Positions 27,424 to 34,789 of a DNA stretch of 64,000 nucleotides are shown in pieces. Origin of the DNA: Nocardioides sp. JQ2195 (lineage in GTDB: Bacteria; Actinomycetota; Actinomycetes; Propionibacteriales; Nocardioidaceae). Below the pieces are notes generated by a model. It was not told the origin of the DNA, made no database searches, and was given only the letters and a program-made list of their open reading frames with translations. Every line of letters starts with the position of its first letter. Positions within the stretch are counted from its first letter, which is position 1. Location: positions 1,798,001 to 1,862,000 of the forward strand of contig NZ_CP050902.1 in the NCBI RefSeq assembly GCF_012272695.1. The letters are read 5' to 3'. The position numbers and the translations under genes were made by a program.

Positions 27424-27780
27424 TCAGTCGCTGCAGAGACAGAACGGATGACCTGCTGGATCGAGGAAGACCCTGAATGTGGTGCCGGGCTGGTGGGAGT
27501 GCTTGGTCGCGCCCAGCTCGATCACGGCGGCCTCACCAGCGTCGAGATCGTCGACCACGACATCGATGTGCATCTGCTGTGGCTTGTCCTGGCCCGGCCA
27601 CTCGGGTGCCGTGTAGTCGTCGACCTTCTGGAAGCAGATGCACTGGCCGTAGTCGGCGCGGATCTCGAACCAGTCCTCGGCCTCCTTCACCTCCCACTCG
27701 AGCATTCGGGCGTAGAACTGGGCCAGCCCTGCCGGGTCGGCACAGTCGATGACGAACGTGGGAAAGCGTGCGATGGCCAT
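27424..27780 (-). CDS. VOC (glyoxalase-fold) family protein
   Basis: 118 residues. It is a single glyoxalase/bleomycin-resistance fold: MAIARFPTFVIDCADPAGLAQFYARML at the start, QMHIDVVVDDLDAGEAAV in the middle and VFLDPAGHPFCLC at the end. His and Glu-like metal-ligand positions are partly present (QMHIDV). The function may be sequestration or a small lyase; it is not predictable. A TACCGT hexamer 7 nt upstream supports the start. Confidence 0.83.
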   Translation of the reverse strand: MAIARFPTFVIDCADPAGLAQFYARMLEWEVKEAEDWFEIRADYGQCICFQKVDDYTAPEWPGQDKPQQMHIDVVVDDLDAGEAAVIELGATKHSHQPGTTFRVFLDPAGHPFCLCSD

Positions 27781-27787
27781 GTTGCCG

Positions 27788-27793
27788 ACGGTA
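27788..27793 (-). promoter_or_regulatory. TACCGT -10 element of the VOC gene
   Basis: TACCGT-N7-ATG; leaderless start inferred. Confidence 0.45.
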
Positions 27794-27838
27794 GACCCCG
27801 TTGCGGACATTCGTCGTCCGAATATGCGTGGGGACAGG

Positions 27839-28315
27839 TCAGGAGCGCACCATGCGCCGTTCGAGGCCCTCGTCGCAGCTCTGCTCCTGCCCGTCGGCCC
27901 GGAAGCCCTGGCGTTCGTAGAACCTGGTCGCGCGTTCGTTGCCGACCAGCACCCACAGGAACGCCGGACGGTCGCCGATCGTGGCTCGGAACAGCGCGTG
28001 GCCGACCCCCGTGCCGTAGACACGAGCCCGGACATAGAGCGCCATCAGCTCCCACATCCCGGACCCGTCGCGACCCTTCCCTGCGCTGGCGAAGCCGACC
28101 AGCCCGTCCTCGTCCTCCGCGACCCAGGTCGTGGCCGAGCCCGTGAGGCGCTTCTCCCACATGGTCACGCGTTCGGCCTTCGGGGTGGCTCGGCGAGCAT
28201 CGAGCACCGACTGGGGCACCAGTCCGGTGTAGCCGTCGTCCCACACGTCGAGGTGCAGATCGGCCAGCGCGGCAGCGTCGTCGACGACAGCTGCCCGGAT
28301 CGAAGTCGTGCTCAT
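27839..28315 (-). CDS. GNAT-family N-acetyltransferase
   Basis: 158 residues from ATG at 28315, 8 nt behind AGGA. The order of motifs is IRAAVVDDAAALADLHLDVW, a TWVAEDEDGLVGFASAG strand, LMALYVRARVYGTGVGHAL (acetyl-CoA loop, here RVYGTGVG) and LWVLVGNERATRFYERQGF. It follows the classic GNAT layout. The acceptor is unknown. The reading frame continues upstream to 28414, but that part has no family match. Confidence 0.87.
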   Translation of the reverse strand: MSTTSIRAAVVDDAAALADLHLDVWDDGYTGLVPQSVLDARRATPKAERVTMWEKRLTGSATTWVAEDEDGLVGFASAGKGRDGSGMWELMALYVRARVYGTGVGHALFRATIGDRPAFLWVLVGNERATRFYERQGFRADGQEQSCDEGLERRMVRS

Positions 28316-28598
28316 GGTCAGATCCTGACACGATGAATCGCTGGGCCGCCGGGAACCGCTCCTCCTACGGTTGAAGGGGTTCAGCATCGACGGACTTCCG
28401 ACCGGAATGCCCACCCCGTCCGTGCGTCAGCCCACCACCCAGTGACACCACGCGGCACCACCCGATCGGGTGGTTCTGCCTCCCGGTCGGTCGCTTCGGG
28501 CGAGTTCAGCTGAGTTCCGGCGGGTGGCGGAGCCACAGTGGACACAGCGCCACAGAGGCGCCCGTAGATCCACCACTGAAGGAAGCAGTTGGCACACG

Positions 28599-28742
28599 AT
28601 GTGGGACACAGCTGAGATCAACTCCACGCATCTCTCGCACGATCGCCCGTGCCCCGGTTGTGGCCATGCCGTGCACACCTACCTGTCGTGCTCCGACAGC
28701 TGTGCGTGTGTCCCGCCTCCTGCACCGGGATACGTCAGCTGA
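28599..28742 (+). CDS. Small cysteine-rich protein, 47 residues
   Basis: The protein has DRPCPGCGHAVHTYLSCSDSCAC as its core, split here as CPGC and CSDSCAC. Five cysteines plus two histidines make a zinc-ribbon-like site likely. It has a weak ribosome binding site (AAGGAAG). I do not recognise a named family. The compact Cys/His spacing and the Pro-rich end (CVPPPAPGY) look selected rather than random. It is a single gene in the spacer between the GNAT and MOSC genes. Confidence 0.5.
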   Translation: MWDTAEINSTHLSHDRPCPGCGHAVHTYLSCSDSCACVPPPAPGYVS

Positions 28743-28757
28743 CCGACCACCGTTGGC

Positions 28758-29297
28758 TCAGACCCGGGTCAACGGATGGTGCGGCTCGGGCGGCAGCGAC
28801 ACCTCGATCGGGTCCCCCGGCCGGATCAGGCCGGCCCGGGACACGATGCCCATCACGCCCGCGAGCCGTTCGACCCGACCGTCCACGTCGGTGTGCAGCA
28901 CCTGCTTGAGCAGGCCCGGCTGGAAGTTGTTGATCTGCTGGCACGGGTTGCGCAGCCCGGTCACCGTCACCACAGCCTCGCCGAGGGCCAGGCGGGTCCC
29001 GACCGGCAGCGCGAGCAGGTCGAGCCCCGCCGTGGTGACGTTCTCGCCGAGCTCGCCCGGCGCCACCTCGAATCCGGCTGCCGCCAGGTCGTCCAGCAGC
29101 TCGGCGTGGATCAGGTGCACCTGCCGCAGGTTCGGCTGCGAGGGATCGGCAGCCACCCGGGAGCGGTGCTGCACGGTCACGCCGCAGTGTGCGTCACCGG
29201 CGACCCCCTGGCCCTCGACGAGCTCGATGCACGCGACCGCCTGCTTGCTGAACGTGTGGGACCCTGCGGCGTGGACCGCGGCGACTGATGCTGGCAC
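28758..29297 (-). CDS. MOSC-domain protein
   Basis: 179 residues from GTG at 29297, with GAGG 8 nt before it. The MOSC pattern is clear: AVHAAGSHTFSKQAV, EGQGVAGDAHCG, NLRQVHLIH, GELGENVTTAGLDLLALPVG, LRNPCQQIN with the conserved cysteine, and RPGDPI near the end. MOSC domains bind molybdenum cofactor or its sulfur and often act in reduction of N-hydroxylated compounds. An earlier ATG at 29405 would add 36 Arg/Ala-rich residues without similarity. Confidence 0.86.
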   Translation of the reverse strand: MPASVAAVHAAGSHTFSKQAVACIELVEGQGVAGDAHCGVTVQHRSRVAADPSQPNLRQVHLIHAELLDDLAAAGFEVAPGELGENVTTAGLDLLALPVGTRLALGEAVVTVTGLRNPCQQINNFQPGLLKQVLHTDVDGRVERLAGVMGIVSRAGLIRPGDPIEVSLPPEPHHPLTRV

Positions 29298-29428
29298 CCG
29301 TGCATCCTCGCACCTGCGAGTTGCCGCCACGACCACCCGGTGAGAACATCGGGCCAGGGCCCCACAGGCTCCCGGACGAGCGGTGCCGTACCCGGAATGC
29401 GACAAGACGGCGCTGGAGGAGAAGTCCC

Positions 29429-29743
29429 ATGTCCTGGTTGGTCCTCGTCGTCTCCGGAGTCTTGGAAGCCGTGTGGGCGGTCGCGCTCGGCCGGTCCGAA
29501 GGCTTCACCAGGCCGTTGCCCACCGTCGTCTTCCTGGTGGCCCTGGTGCTCAGCATGGGTGGGCTGGCCTGGGCCATGCGTGAGCTGCCGGTCGGCACGT
29601 CGTACGCCGTGTGGGTCGGCATCGGTGCCAGCCTGGCGGTGGCGTACGGGATGGTGACCGGGGACGAGTCGTTCTCCCTGGTGAAGGTGCTGCTGCTGGC
29701 CGGCATCATCGGTTGCGTGATCGGCCTCAAGTTCGCCCACTGA
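29429..29743 (+). CDS. sugE: Small multidrug resistance family transporter, SugE/Gdx type
   Basis: 104 residues with four membrane helices. The central Glu13 (GVLEAVWAVAL) is the proton/substrate-coupling residue of SMR proteins. The segment GTSYAVWVGIGA and the LEAVWAVAL helix with Trp16 fit the Gdx (guanidinium exporter) subgroup better than EmrE. It functions as an antiparallel dimer. A GGAGGAG ribosome binding site precedes the ATG. I could not find a convincing guanidine riboswitch upstream. It is followed by a convergent YnfA gene. Confidence 0.87.
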   Translation: MSWLVLVVSGVLEAVWAVALGRSEGFTRPLPTVVFLVALVLSMGGLAWAMRELPVGTSYAVWVGIGASLAVAYGMVTGDESFSLVKVLLLAGIIGCVIGLKFAH

Positions 29744-29768
29744 CCTGACCGGCCGGAGCCGTCGGTGC

Positions 29769-30104
29769 TCAGGCAGGCCGGGGAGAATACATGATCACCG
29801 CCACACCGACGAGGCAGATCAACGCACCGGCCACGTCGTACCGGTCGGGCTTGAAGCCGTCGACCACCATGCCCCAGGCCAGCGAGCCCGCGACGAACAC
29901 CCCACCGTACGCCGCCAGGATGCGGCCGAAGTTGGCGTCGGACTGGAGCGTTGCCACGAAGCCGTAGATGCCGAGCGCGATCACTCCGGCGCCGATCCAG
30001 ATCCAACCTCGGTGCTCGCGCACGCCCTGCCAGACCAACCACGCGCCGCCGATCTCGGCGATCGCGGCGGCGATGAAGAGGCTGATCGAGCGCAGGACAT
30101 CCAC
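29769..30104 (-). CDS. YnfA/UPF0060 small membrane protein
   Basis: 111 residues starting with GTG behind AGGA. It has four membrane helices and the family signature [22 protein letters not shown], followed by [20 protein letters not shown]. YnfA proteins resemble SMR drug exporters in fold and length, and some confer quaternary-ammonium resistance. It converges on the SMR gene and is followed on the same strand by the GDT1-type gene upstream of it, which keeps three small transporters together. Confidence 0.88.
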   Translation of the reverse strand: MDVLRSISLFIAAAIAEIGGAWLVWQGVREHRGWIWIGAGVIALGIYGFVATLQSDANFGRILAAYGGVFVAGSLAWGMVVDGFKPDRYDVAGALICLVGVAVIMYSPRPA

Positions 30105-30133
30105 GAGCCCATCCTGTCAGAGCCGGCCGGCTG

Positions 30134-30712
30134 TCAGAGCCAGCCGATGCCCTGTGCGATCAGCACGAGGCCGAAGACGAGGAAGGCGAGCGCGGCACCG
30201 ATCTTGATGACCTTCTCGGGCAGCTGACGCCCCAGTAGGATGCCGACACCGATCGCCAGCGCGTCCGCGGCGACCATGCCCAGGGTGCTGCCCAACCAGG
30301 TGCCGAACCAGCCCTCCTTGGTGGCCAGGGTGATGGTGGCGAGCATGGTCTTGTCGCCGAGCTCGGCCAGGAAGAAGGCGGTTCCGACGGCGAGCAGTGC
30401 CATGCCGCTGCTGTTCCTGGCCTTCTGGGCCTCCTCCTCGGTGAGCTCGTCACCGCGCAGCGTCCAGGCCGCAAAGATGAGGAACGCGATGCCGGCCACG
30501 ATCGAGATGGTGTCCTGGTAGTCGGCGAACGACGAACCGATCGCGACACCGAGGCCGACCGAGGCCAGGTGCACGATGGCGGTGGCGGCGGTGATGGCGA
30601 GGATGACGTCGCGGGCCTTGTAGCGGGTGGCGAACGTCATCGCCATCAGCTGGCTCTTGTCACCGAGCTCTGCGACGAAGATGACCACCGTGCTGAGCAG
30701 GAAGGCGTACAT
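30134..30712 (-). CDS. GDT1/TMEM165-family cation transporter
   Basis: 192 residues from ATG behind AAGGAGAAG. It has six membrane helices in two repeats. Each repeat has the ExGDK signature: VAELGDKSQLMA in the first and LAELGDKTMLAT in the second. This family (MneA/Mnx, Gdt1) exports Mn2+ or exchanges Ca2+/Mn2+ with H+. A yybP-ykoY-type Mn2+ riboswitch in the leader, described separately, supports manganese efflux. Confidence 0.9.
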   Translation of the reverse strand: MYAFLLSTVVIFVAELGDKSQLMAMTFATRYKARDVILAITAATAIVHLASVGLGVAIGSSFADYQDTISIVAGIAFLIFAAWTLRGDELTEEEAQKARNSSGMALLAVGTAFFLAELGDKTMLATITLATKEGWFGTWLGSTLGMVAADALAIGVGILLGRQLPEKVIKIGAALAFLVFGLVLIAQGIGWL

Positions 30713-30796
30713 GTTTCTTCTCCTTGGCACCTGGACGAGGAGACGAGATCGGGACGTCCCTTCGACCAGGCACGTCCGTGGGCGGGTTCGTGAACT

Positions 30797-30890
30797 GGTC
30801 GAAAGTCTCGTCCGCCAGATGCCTGGCCCTGCACGCCGGGCCGATGGCCAGTATGTCGACGTGCCTGTTGGGGACTACTCCCTTTCGACC
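30797..30890 (-). ncRNA. yybP-ykoY-type manganese riboswitch
   Basis: On the minus strand the leader begins GGTCGAAAGGGAGTAGTCCC and ends GGACGAGACTTTCGACC. GGTCGAAAG and CTTTCGACC close the element as a perfect 9-bp P1. The GGGAGTAG box and a GTCGACATACTGGCC core are typical of the class. The 3' P1 strand can pair instead with GGTCGAAGG at 30759-30767 (8 bp plus one G-U), an alternative hairpin before the start codon. It precedes a GDT1 Mn2+-type exporter. Confidence 0.8.
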
Positions 30891-30998
30891 GAAACCCTAC
30901 ATGAACCGCGTTTTTGTGCGCGTGTCGGGCGTTTCCTGCGTGGAATCCATGGTCGGTGGTGGCTAGTTTCTCCGTGTACGGATGCCTACGACACTGAA

Positions 30999-31325
30999 AT
31001 GGTGAACACATTGAACAAGCGTGAACTGGTCGACGCGATCGTTGAGCAGACCGGATGGACCAAGAAGCAGGCTGAAGAGGGCCTGGCCGCTGTGGTCAAC
31101 ACCGTGAGCGACGCCGTTGCCGAAGGCGACCGTGTCCAGATCCCCGGTTTCGGAACGTTCGAGAAGCGTGAGCGCGCGGCCCGCGAGGCCCGCAACCCGC
31201 AGACGGGCGAGACCATCAAGATCAAGAAGACCAACGTCCCCGCCTTCAAGGCCGGGTCCGGGTTCAAGTCCTACGTGGCGATGAACAAGAAGGACCAGGC
31301 TGCCTTCCGCAAGTCGCGCGGCTGA
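30999..31325 (+). CDS. hupB: HU-family DNA-binding protein
   Basis: 108 residues. The HU fold is complete: LNKRELVDAIVEQTGWTKKQAEEGL, VQIPGFGTFEKRERAAREARNPQTGE (DNA-binding arm with RNP) and VPAFKAGSGFKSYV. It ends soon after the HU core, and the long Lys/Ala-rich tail of mycobacterial HupB is absent apart from a short KKDQAAFRKSRG end. It compacts DNA and affects replication and transcription. ATG at 30999 and GTG at 31002 are one codon apart. A strong hairpin follows. Confidence 0.92.
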   Translation: MVNTLNKRELVDAIVEQTGWTKKQAEEGLAAVVNTVSDAVAEGDRVQIPGFGTFEKRERAAREARNPQTGETIKIKKTNVPAFKAGSGFKSYVAMNKKDQAAFRKSRG

Positions 31326-31342
31326 CGCACTCTCATTCCGCA

Positions 31343-31370
31343 CCCCGCTCCGTCTCCCGACGGAGCGGGG
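31343..31370 (+). terminator. Hairpin terminator of the HU gene
   Basis: CCCCGCTCCGTC and GACGGAGCGGGG form a perfect 12-bp stem with loop TCCC, 17 nt after the stop and followed by TT. Confidence 0.75.
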
Positions 31371-31422
31371 TTCGTGCGTCTGTGTCGATCCGAGGTATCC
31401 ACACGGGCACGAGGCGCTCCTA

Positions 31423-31746
31423 GTGGGCATGACCATCATCGAGAGGCACCGAGCAGCACCGACCCTGGCCCGTGAGGAGATCAGTGTGGTGTGCACCGCT
31501 CATCGGATGGTCCGGGTGGCCGTCGCGGCGGAAGCCAGTGGCAAGGACCCGCTGCGGTCGTTGGCGCCGCTGGTGCGCGGGTGGTGCCACGGCCGGCTGC
31601 CGGTGCTCCGGCGGACCTCCCACCACTCCGAGCAGCTGCAGTGGCTGCTGGTCAGCACCCTCGACGAGATCGCCGGACAGGTCACCCGGGAACGATCAGC
31701 GGCAGCCTTGCGCGCGGCAGCGCGCGAGATCGCCCGGGCCAGGTGA
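31423..31746 (+). CDS. Hypothetical protein, 107 residues
   Basis: A basic, helical protein (RSLAPLVRGWCHGRLPVLRR, then a C-terminal AAALRAAAREIARAR helix). No family is recognised. The GTG at 31423 has GAGG 8 nt upstream; ATG at 31429 is two codons later. It follows the HU terminator, so it has its own promoter. Confidence 0.5.
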   Translation: MGMTIIERHRAAPTLAREEISVVCTAHRMVRVAVAAEASGKDPLRSLAPLVRGWCHGRLPVLRRTSHHSEQLQWLLVSTLDEIAGQVTRERSAAALRAAAREIARAR

Positions 31747-31810
31747 AGGTCAGCACGCCGACCCGAGAGCACTGACCCGGGCGCACTGACCCGGGCGCAC
31801 TGGCCGGCGG

Positions 31811-31978
31811 TCAGTCCTTCCGCTGGAACGTGACGATCAGCAGCGCGATGCCGAAGCCGGCCAGGACCGGGCCGATGAAGGCCCACACCCGCCCCTCGCG
31901 ATCGACTCCGGTGAACCACAGCGCCATGCCGGCCAGGAGCATCAGGACAGCGACCGTGAGTGGGACGGCGCGGTTCAC
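31811..31978 (-). CDS. Small membrane protein, 55 residues
   Basis: The GTG-started reading frame encodes two hydrophobic helices, AVPLTVAVLMLLAGMALWF and FIGPVLAGFGIALLIV. They are separated by a charged turn (GVDREGRV), and the protein ends FQRKD. The hydrophobic/charged alternation and clean stop suggest a real two-helix membrane protein of unknown role. It directly follows the alcohol dehydrogenase remnant on the same strand. Confidence 0.5.
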   Translation of the reverse strand: MNRAVPLTVAVLMLLAGMALWFTGVDREGRVWAFIGPVLAGFGIALLIVTFQRKD

Positions 31979-32184
31979 GGCTGCACCCACGCGTTGGTGG
32001 CGCGGCGTTCGTCCCTGGCGCGGTGGCCCTCGGGGTCAGCCTCCCTGTGGTGGGGCCACAGGCCCGAGCCACGGATGCAGCCCGCGGTGACCCTCACGAT
32101 GGGTTCGACCGGCTTGTCGATCGTGGGGTCGGGGACGTCGGAGACACCGATGTCCCGGACCTCGTGCAGAGTGGTGGCGCGCAT
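31975..32184 (-). pseudogene. Truncated zinc-dependent alcohol dehydrogenase, N-terminal fragment
   Basis: The 69-residue product begins MRATTLHEVRDIGV and continues DVPDPTIDKPVEPIVRVTAGCIRGSGLWP. This is the GroES-like N-terminus of a zinc alcohol dehydrogenase, with the catalytic zinc Cys at TAGC and the Gly-Ser-x-Leu-Trp step. After about 48 residues it becomes Arg/Glu-rich sequence without similarity and stops. About 300 residues, including the whole Rossmann domain, are missing. It is divergent from the HTH-MurA gene and shares its regulatory spacer. It may be expressed as a short peptide but is treated as a remnant. Confidence 0.7.
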
Positions 32185-32215
32185 GACGGGAATCCTTGCA
32201 TGCGGCATGGCATCT

Positions 32216-32243
32216 TTGAGGTATCTCATATCTGAGATACCGT
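32216..32243 (+). promoter_or_regulatory. Promoter and operator of the HTH-MurA gene
   Basis: TTGAGG (32216-32221) and TACCGT (32238-32243) form a -35/-10 pair with 16-bp spacing, and the -10 is 7 nt before the ATG. The perfect inverted repeat GGTATCTCA-TATC-TGAGATACC (32220-32241) fills the spacer and overlaps the -10. A repressor bound there would block RNA polymerase. The HTH domain of the gene product is the obvious candidate (inference). Confidence 0.6.
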
Positions 32244-32250
32244 CGGTGGC

Positions 32251-33780
32251 ATGACGACTGACTACCTCGGACGCATCGGCAACTTGATCCGCGACGCCCG
32301 CAAGCACCGTGGGCTCACCCAGCAGCAGCTCGCGGACCTGCTCGCCACCAGTCAATCCGCGGTGAACCGGATCGAGAAGGGCCACCAGAACCTCTCGTTG
32401 GAGATGCTGGCCCGGATCGGGTCCGCCCTCGACTCGGAGATCGTCGCCCTCGGCGCCGGCGGCCCGACGCACCTCCGGGTGACCGGTCCGACGACCCTGT
32501 CCGGCAGCATCGACGTGAAGTCGTCGAAGAACGCGGGCGTCGCGCTGCTGTGTGCCTCACTGCTCAACAAGGGACGCACGACGCTGCGCAAGGTTGCCCG
32601 CATCGAGGAGGTCAACCGACTGCTCGAGGTACTCGAGAGCATCGGGGTCCAGACCCGGTGGCTCAACGAGAACAACGACCTCGAGATCGTTCCTCCGACT
32701 CATCTCGACCTGGCCAACATCGACGAGGACGCCGCACGACGTACCCGCTCGATCATCATGTTCCTCGGCCCGTTGCTGCACCGCGAGGACGTCTTCGACC
32801 TGCCCTACGCAGGTGGCTGCAACCTCGGCGACCGCACCGTCCAGCCGCACATGGCCGCCCTGCGTCCCTTCGGCCTCGACGTGAAGGCCACCGAGGGCAG
32901 CTACCACGCGCAGGTCAACCGGGCCATCGAGCCCGGTCGGCCGATCGTGCTCACCGAGCGCGGCGACACCGTCACCGAGAACGCCCTGATGGCGGCGGCC
33001 CTGCACCCCGGCACCACGGTGATCCGCAACGCGTCGTCGAACTACATGGTCCAGGACCTGTGCTTCTACCTGCAGCGCTTGGGCGTCCGGGTCGAGGGCA
33101 TCGGCTCGACCACCCTCAGCGTCACCGGCCTGGCCAACATCGACGTCGACGTCGACTACGCCCCCAGCGAGGACCCGATCGAGGCCATGTCGCTGCTCGC
33201 CGCGGCGATCGTCACCAACTCCGAGATCACCATCTGCCGGGTGCCGATCGAGTTCCTCGAGATCGAGCTGGCCACCCTCGAGGAGATGGGCTTCAACTAC
33301 GAGCGCTCCGACGAGTACGTCGCCGAGAACGGCAAGACCCGGTTGGTCGACATCGCGACCCGCAGGTCACAGCTGCGGGCGCCGCTCGACAAGATCCACC
33401 CGATGCCGTTCCCGGGCCTCAACATCGACAACCTGCCGTTCTTCGCGGTCATCGCCGCGGTTGCCGAGGGCCAGACCCTGCTGCACGACTGGGTCTACGA
33501 GAATCGGGCGATCTACCTCACCGAGCTCACCAAGCTCGGTGGCCAGGTCAAGCTCCTCGACCCCCACCGGGTTCTTGTCGAAGGACCGACGCGTTGGTCC
33601 GGCACCGAGATCGTCTGTCCGCCGGCGCTCCGACCGGCCGTGGTGATCCTGCTGGCGATGCTCGCCTCGAAGGGCACGTCGGTGCTGCGGTCGACGTACG
33701 TGATCCACCGGGGCTACGAGGACCTTGCCGAGCGGCTCAACACCTTGGGTGCCAACATCGTGACCTTCCGCGACATCTGA
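32251..33780 (+). CDS. XRE-type HTH fused to MurA-like enolpyruvyl transferase
   Basis: 509 residues. Residues about 8-62 are an XRE helix-turn-helix (IGNLIRDARKHRGLTQQQLADLLATSQSAVNRIEKG). From about 73 a full EPSP-synthase-fold domain of MurA type follows. Catalytic positions of MurA are retained: Lys93-Asn94 (KSSKNAG), Cys190 in GGCNLGDR with Arg195 five residues on, and Asp393 in NIDNLPFF. Enzymes with this set transfer enolpyruvate to UDP-GlcNAc. The HTH suggests the protein senses a cell-wall precursor and regulates genes including its own. Such fusions are annotated in other actinobacteria, but I know of no functional description. The next gene is 11 bp downstream. Confidence 0.85.
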   Translation: MTTDYLGRIGNLIRDARKHRGLTQQQLADLLATSQSAVNRIEKGHQNLSLEMLARIGSALDSEIVALGAGGPTHLRVTGPTTLSGSIDVKSSKNAGVALLCASLLNKGRTTLRKVARIEEVNRLLEVLESIGVQTRWLNENNDLEIVPPTHLDLANIDEDAARRTRSIIMFLGPLLHREDVFDLPYAGGCNLGDRTVQPHMAALRPFGLDVKATEGSYHAQVNRAIEPGRPIVLTERGDTVTENALMAAALHPGTTVIRNASSNYMVQDLCFYLQRLGVRVEGIGSTTLSVTGLANIDVDVDYAPSEDPIEAMSLLAAAIVTNSEITICRVPIEFLEIELATLEEMGFNYERSDEYVAENGKTRLVDIATRRSQLRAPLDKIHPMPFPGLNIDNLPFFAVIAAVAEGQTLLHDWVYENRAIYLTELTKLGGQVKLLDPHRVLVEGPTRWSGTEIVCPPALRPAVVILLAMLASKGTSVLRSTYVIHRGYEDLAERLNTLGANIVTFRDI

Positions 33781-33791
33781 GGAGTGGCCCG

Positions 33792-34718
33792 ATGGCTGAC
33801 CCACGCCCCCTGGTCTGGTTGCCGTTCGACGCTGAGCACCTGGGCGAGGCCCCCGATGGCCTGCGCTACGAGTCGCTCGTGCTGGAGGACGGTGCTCCCC
33901 TGCCTGAGTGGGCCGGCGACGTCGAGTTCTACGTGCCGCCCTACATGAAGTGGGCCGACCAGCCCCGGGTGCTGGCCGCGCTCTCCTCGCTGAAGGTGGT
34001 CAACACGTTGACCGCGGGAGTCGATGCCATCAAGGACCACGTCCCCGAGGGCGTCCAGCTGTGCAACGGACGGGGCATCCACAACGCGTCCACCGCCGAG
34101 CTGGCTGTCACCCTGGTGCTCGCCTCCCTGCGTGGGGTTCCGGACTTCGTCCGTGCCCAGGACCGCGGCGCGTGGCAGCCGACGGTGACGGAGTCGCTGG
34201 CCGACAAGACGGTGATGATCGTCGGCCACGGGTCGATCGGGAAGTCCATCGAGGAACGACTCTCGGGCTTCGAGTGCGACGTGGTCCGGGTGGCTCGCAC
34301 GGCGCGCCAGGGTGTGCACCCCTTGTCCGAGATCGACGACCTGTTGCCCGGGGCCGACGTGGTCATCCTCATCGTTCCGCTCACCGATGAGACACGTGGT
34401 CTGGTCGACGAGGGCTTCCTCGAGCGGATGAGGGACGGCGCGCTGCTCGTCAATCTGGCCCGAGGGCCGGTGGTCGACACCGACGCCCTGCTCTCCGCAC
34501 TGCACACCGGCCGGCTCTCGGCCGCGCTCGACGTCACCGACCCCGAGCCGTTGCCCGAGGGCCACCCGCTCTGGGAGGCACCGAACCTGCTCGTGGTGCC
34601 GCACGTCGGGGGCGCGAGCAGCGCCATGTGGCCCCGGGCCCACCGGGTGATTCGCGAACAGCTGGAGCGGTTTGCCTCCGGGGAACCGCTGGCGAACGTG
34701 ATGAGCGGCGCCTACTGA
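33792..34718 (+). CDS. D-2-hydroxyacid dehydrogenase
   Basis: 308 residues. The NAD-binding motif is VMIVGHGSIGKSIEERL. The catalytic Arg lies in LVNLARGPVVDTDAL, the Glu region is ALDVTDPEPLPEGHPLW and the catalytic His is in NLLVVPHVGGAS, so the D-2-hydroxyacid dehydrogenase set (Arg, Glu, His) is present. It reduces a 2-keto acid or acts on glyoxylate/hydroxypyruvate-like substrates; the specificity cannot be read. It starts 11 bp after the HTH-MurA stop, so it is likely co-transcribed, an unexplained pairing. Confidence 0.86.
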   Translation: MADPRPLVWLPFDAEHLGEAPDGLRYESLVLEDGAPLPEWAGDVEFYVPPYMKWADQPRVLAALSSLKVVNTLTAGVDAIKDHVPEGVQLCNGRGIHNASTAELAVTLVLASLRGVPDFVRAQDRGAWQPTVTESLADKTVMIVGHGSIGKSIEERLSGFECDVVRVARTARQGVHPLSEIDDLLPGADVVILIVPLTDETRGLVDEGFLERMRDGALLVNLARGPVVDTDALLSALHTGRLSAALDVTDPEPLPEGHPLWEAPNLLVVPHVGGASSAMWPRAHRVIREQLERFASGEPLANVMSGAY

Positions 34719-34759
34719 GCGCACCCTGCTCCTCGCGCGCCGTCCCCGAGCAGCACGCA

Positions 34760-34782
34760 CCCCTCGTCCGGTCGACGAGGGG
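34760..34782. terminator. Hairpin between convergent genes
   Basis: CCCCTCGTC pairs with GACGAGGGG (9 bp). It lies between the hydroxyacid dehydrogenase stop and the zinc-finger protein stop, so it may serve both strands. Confidence 0.6.
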
Positions 34783-34789
34783 TCGAGGA

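Noticed and set aside
29340..29429. Possible guanidine riboswitch upstream of the SugE/Gdx gene
   Set aside because: ACGA and ACGG tetranucleotides occur, but I could not build the paired hairpins with ACGR loops of guanidine-II or the ykkC core. A covariance search would be needed.
32550..33780. Second frame within the HTH-MurA gene
   Set aside because: Arg/Pro-rich shadow of the MurA coding sequence. The real 2-hydroxyacid dehydrogenase lies in the 3' part of the same frame, from 33792.
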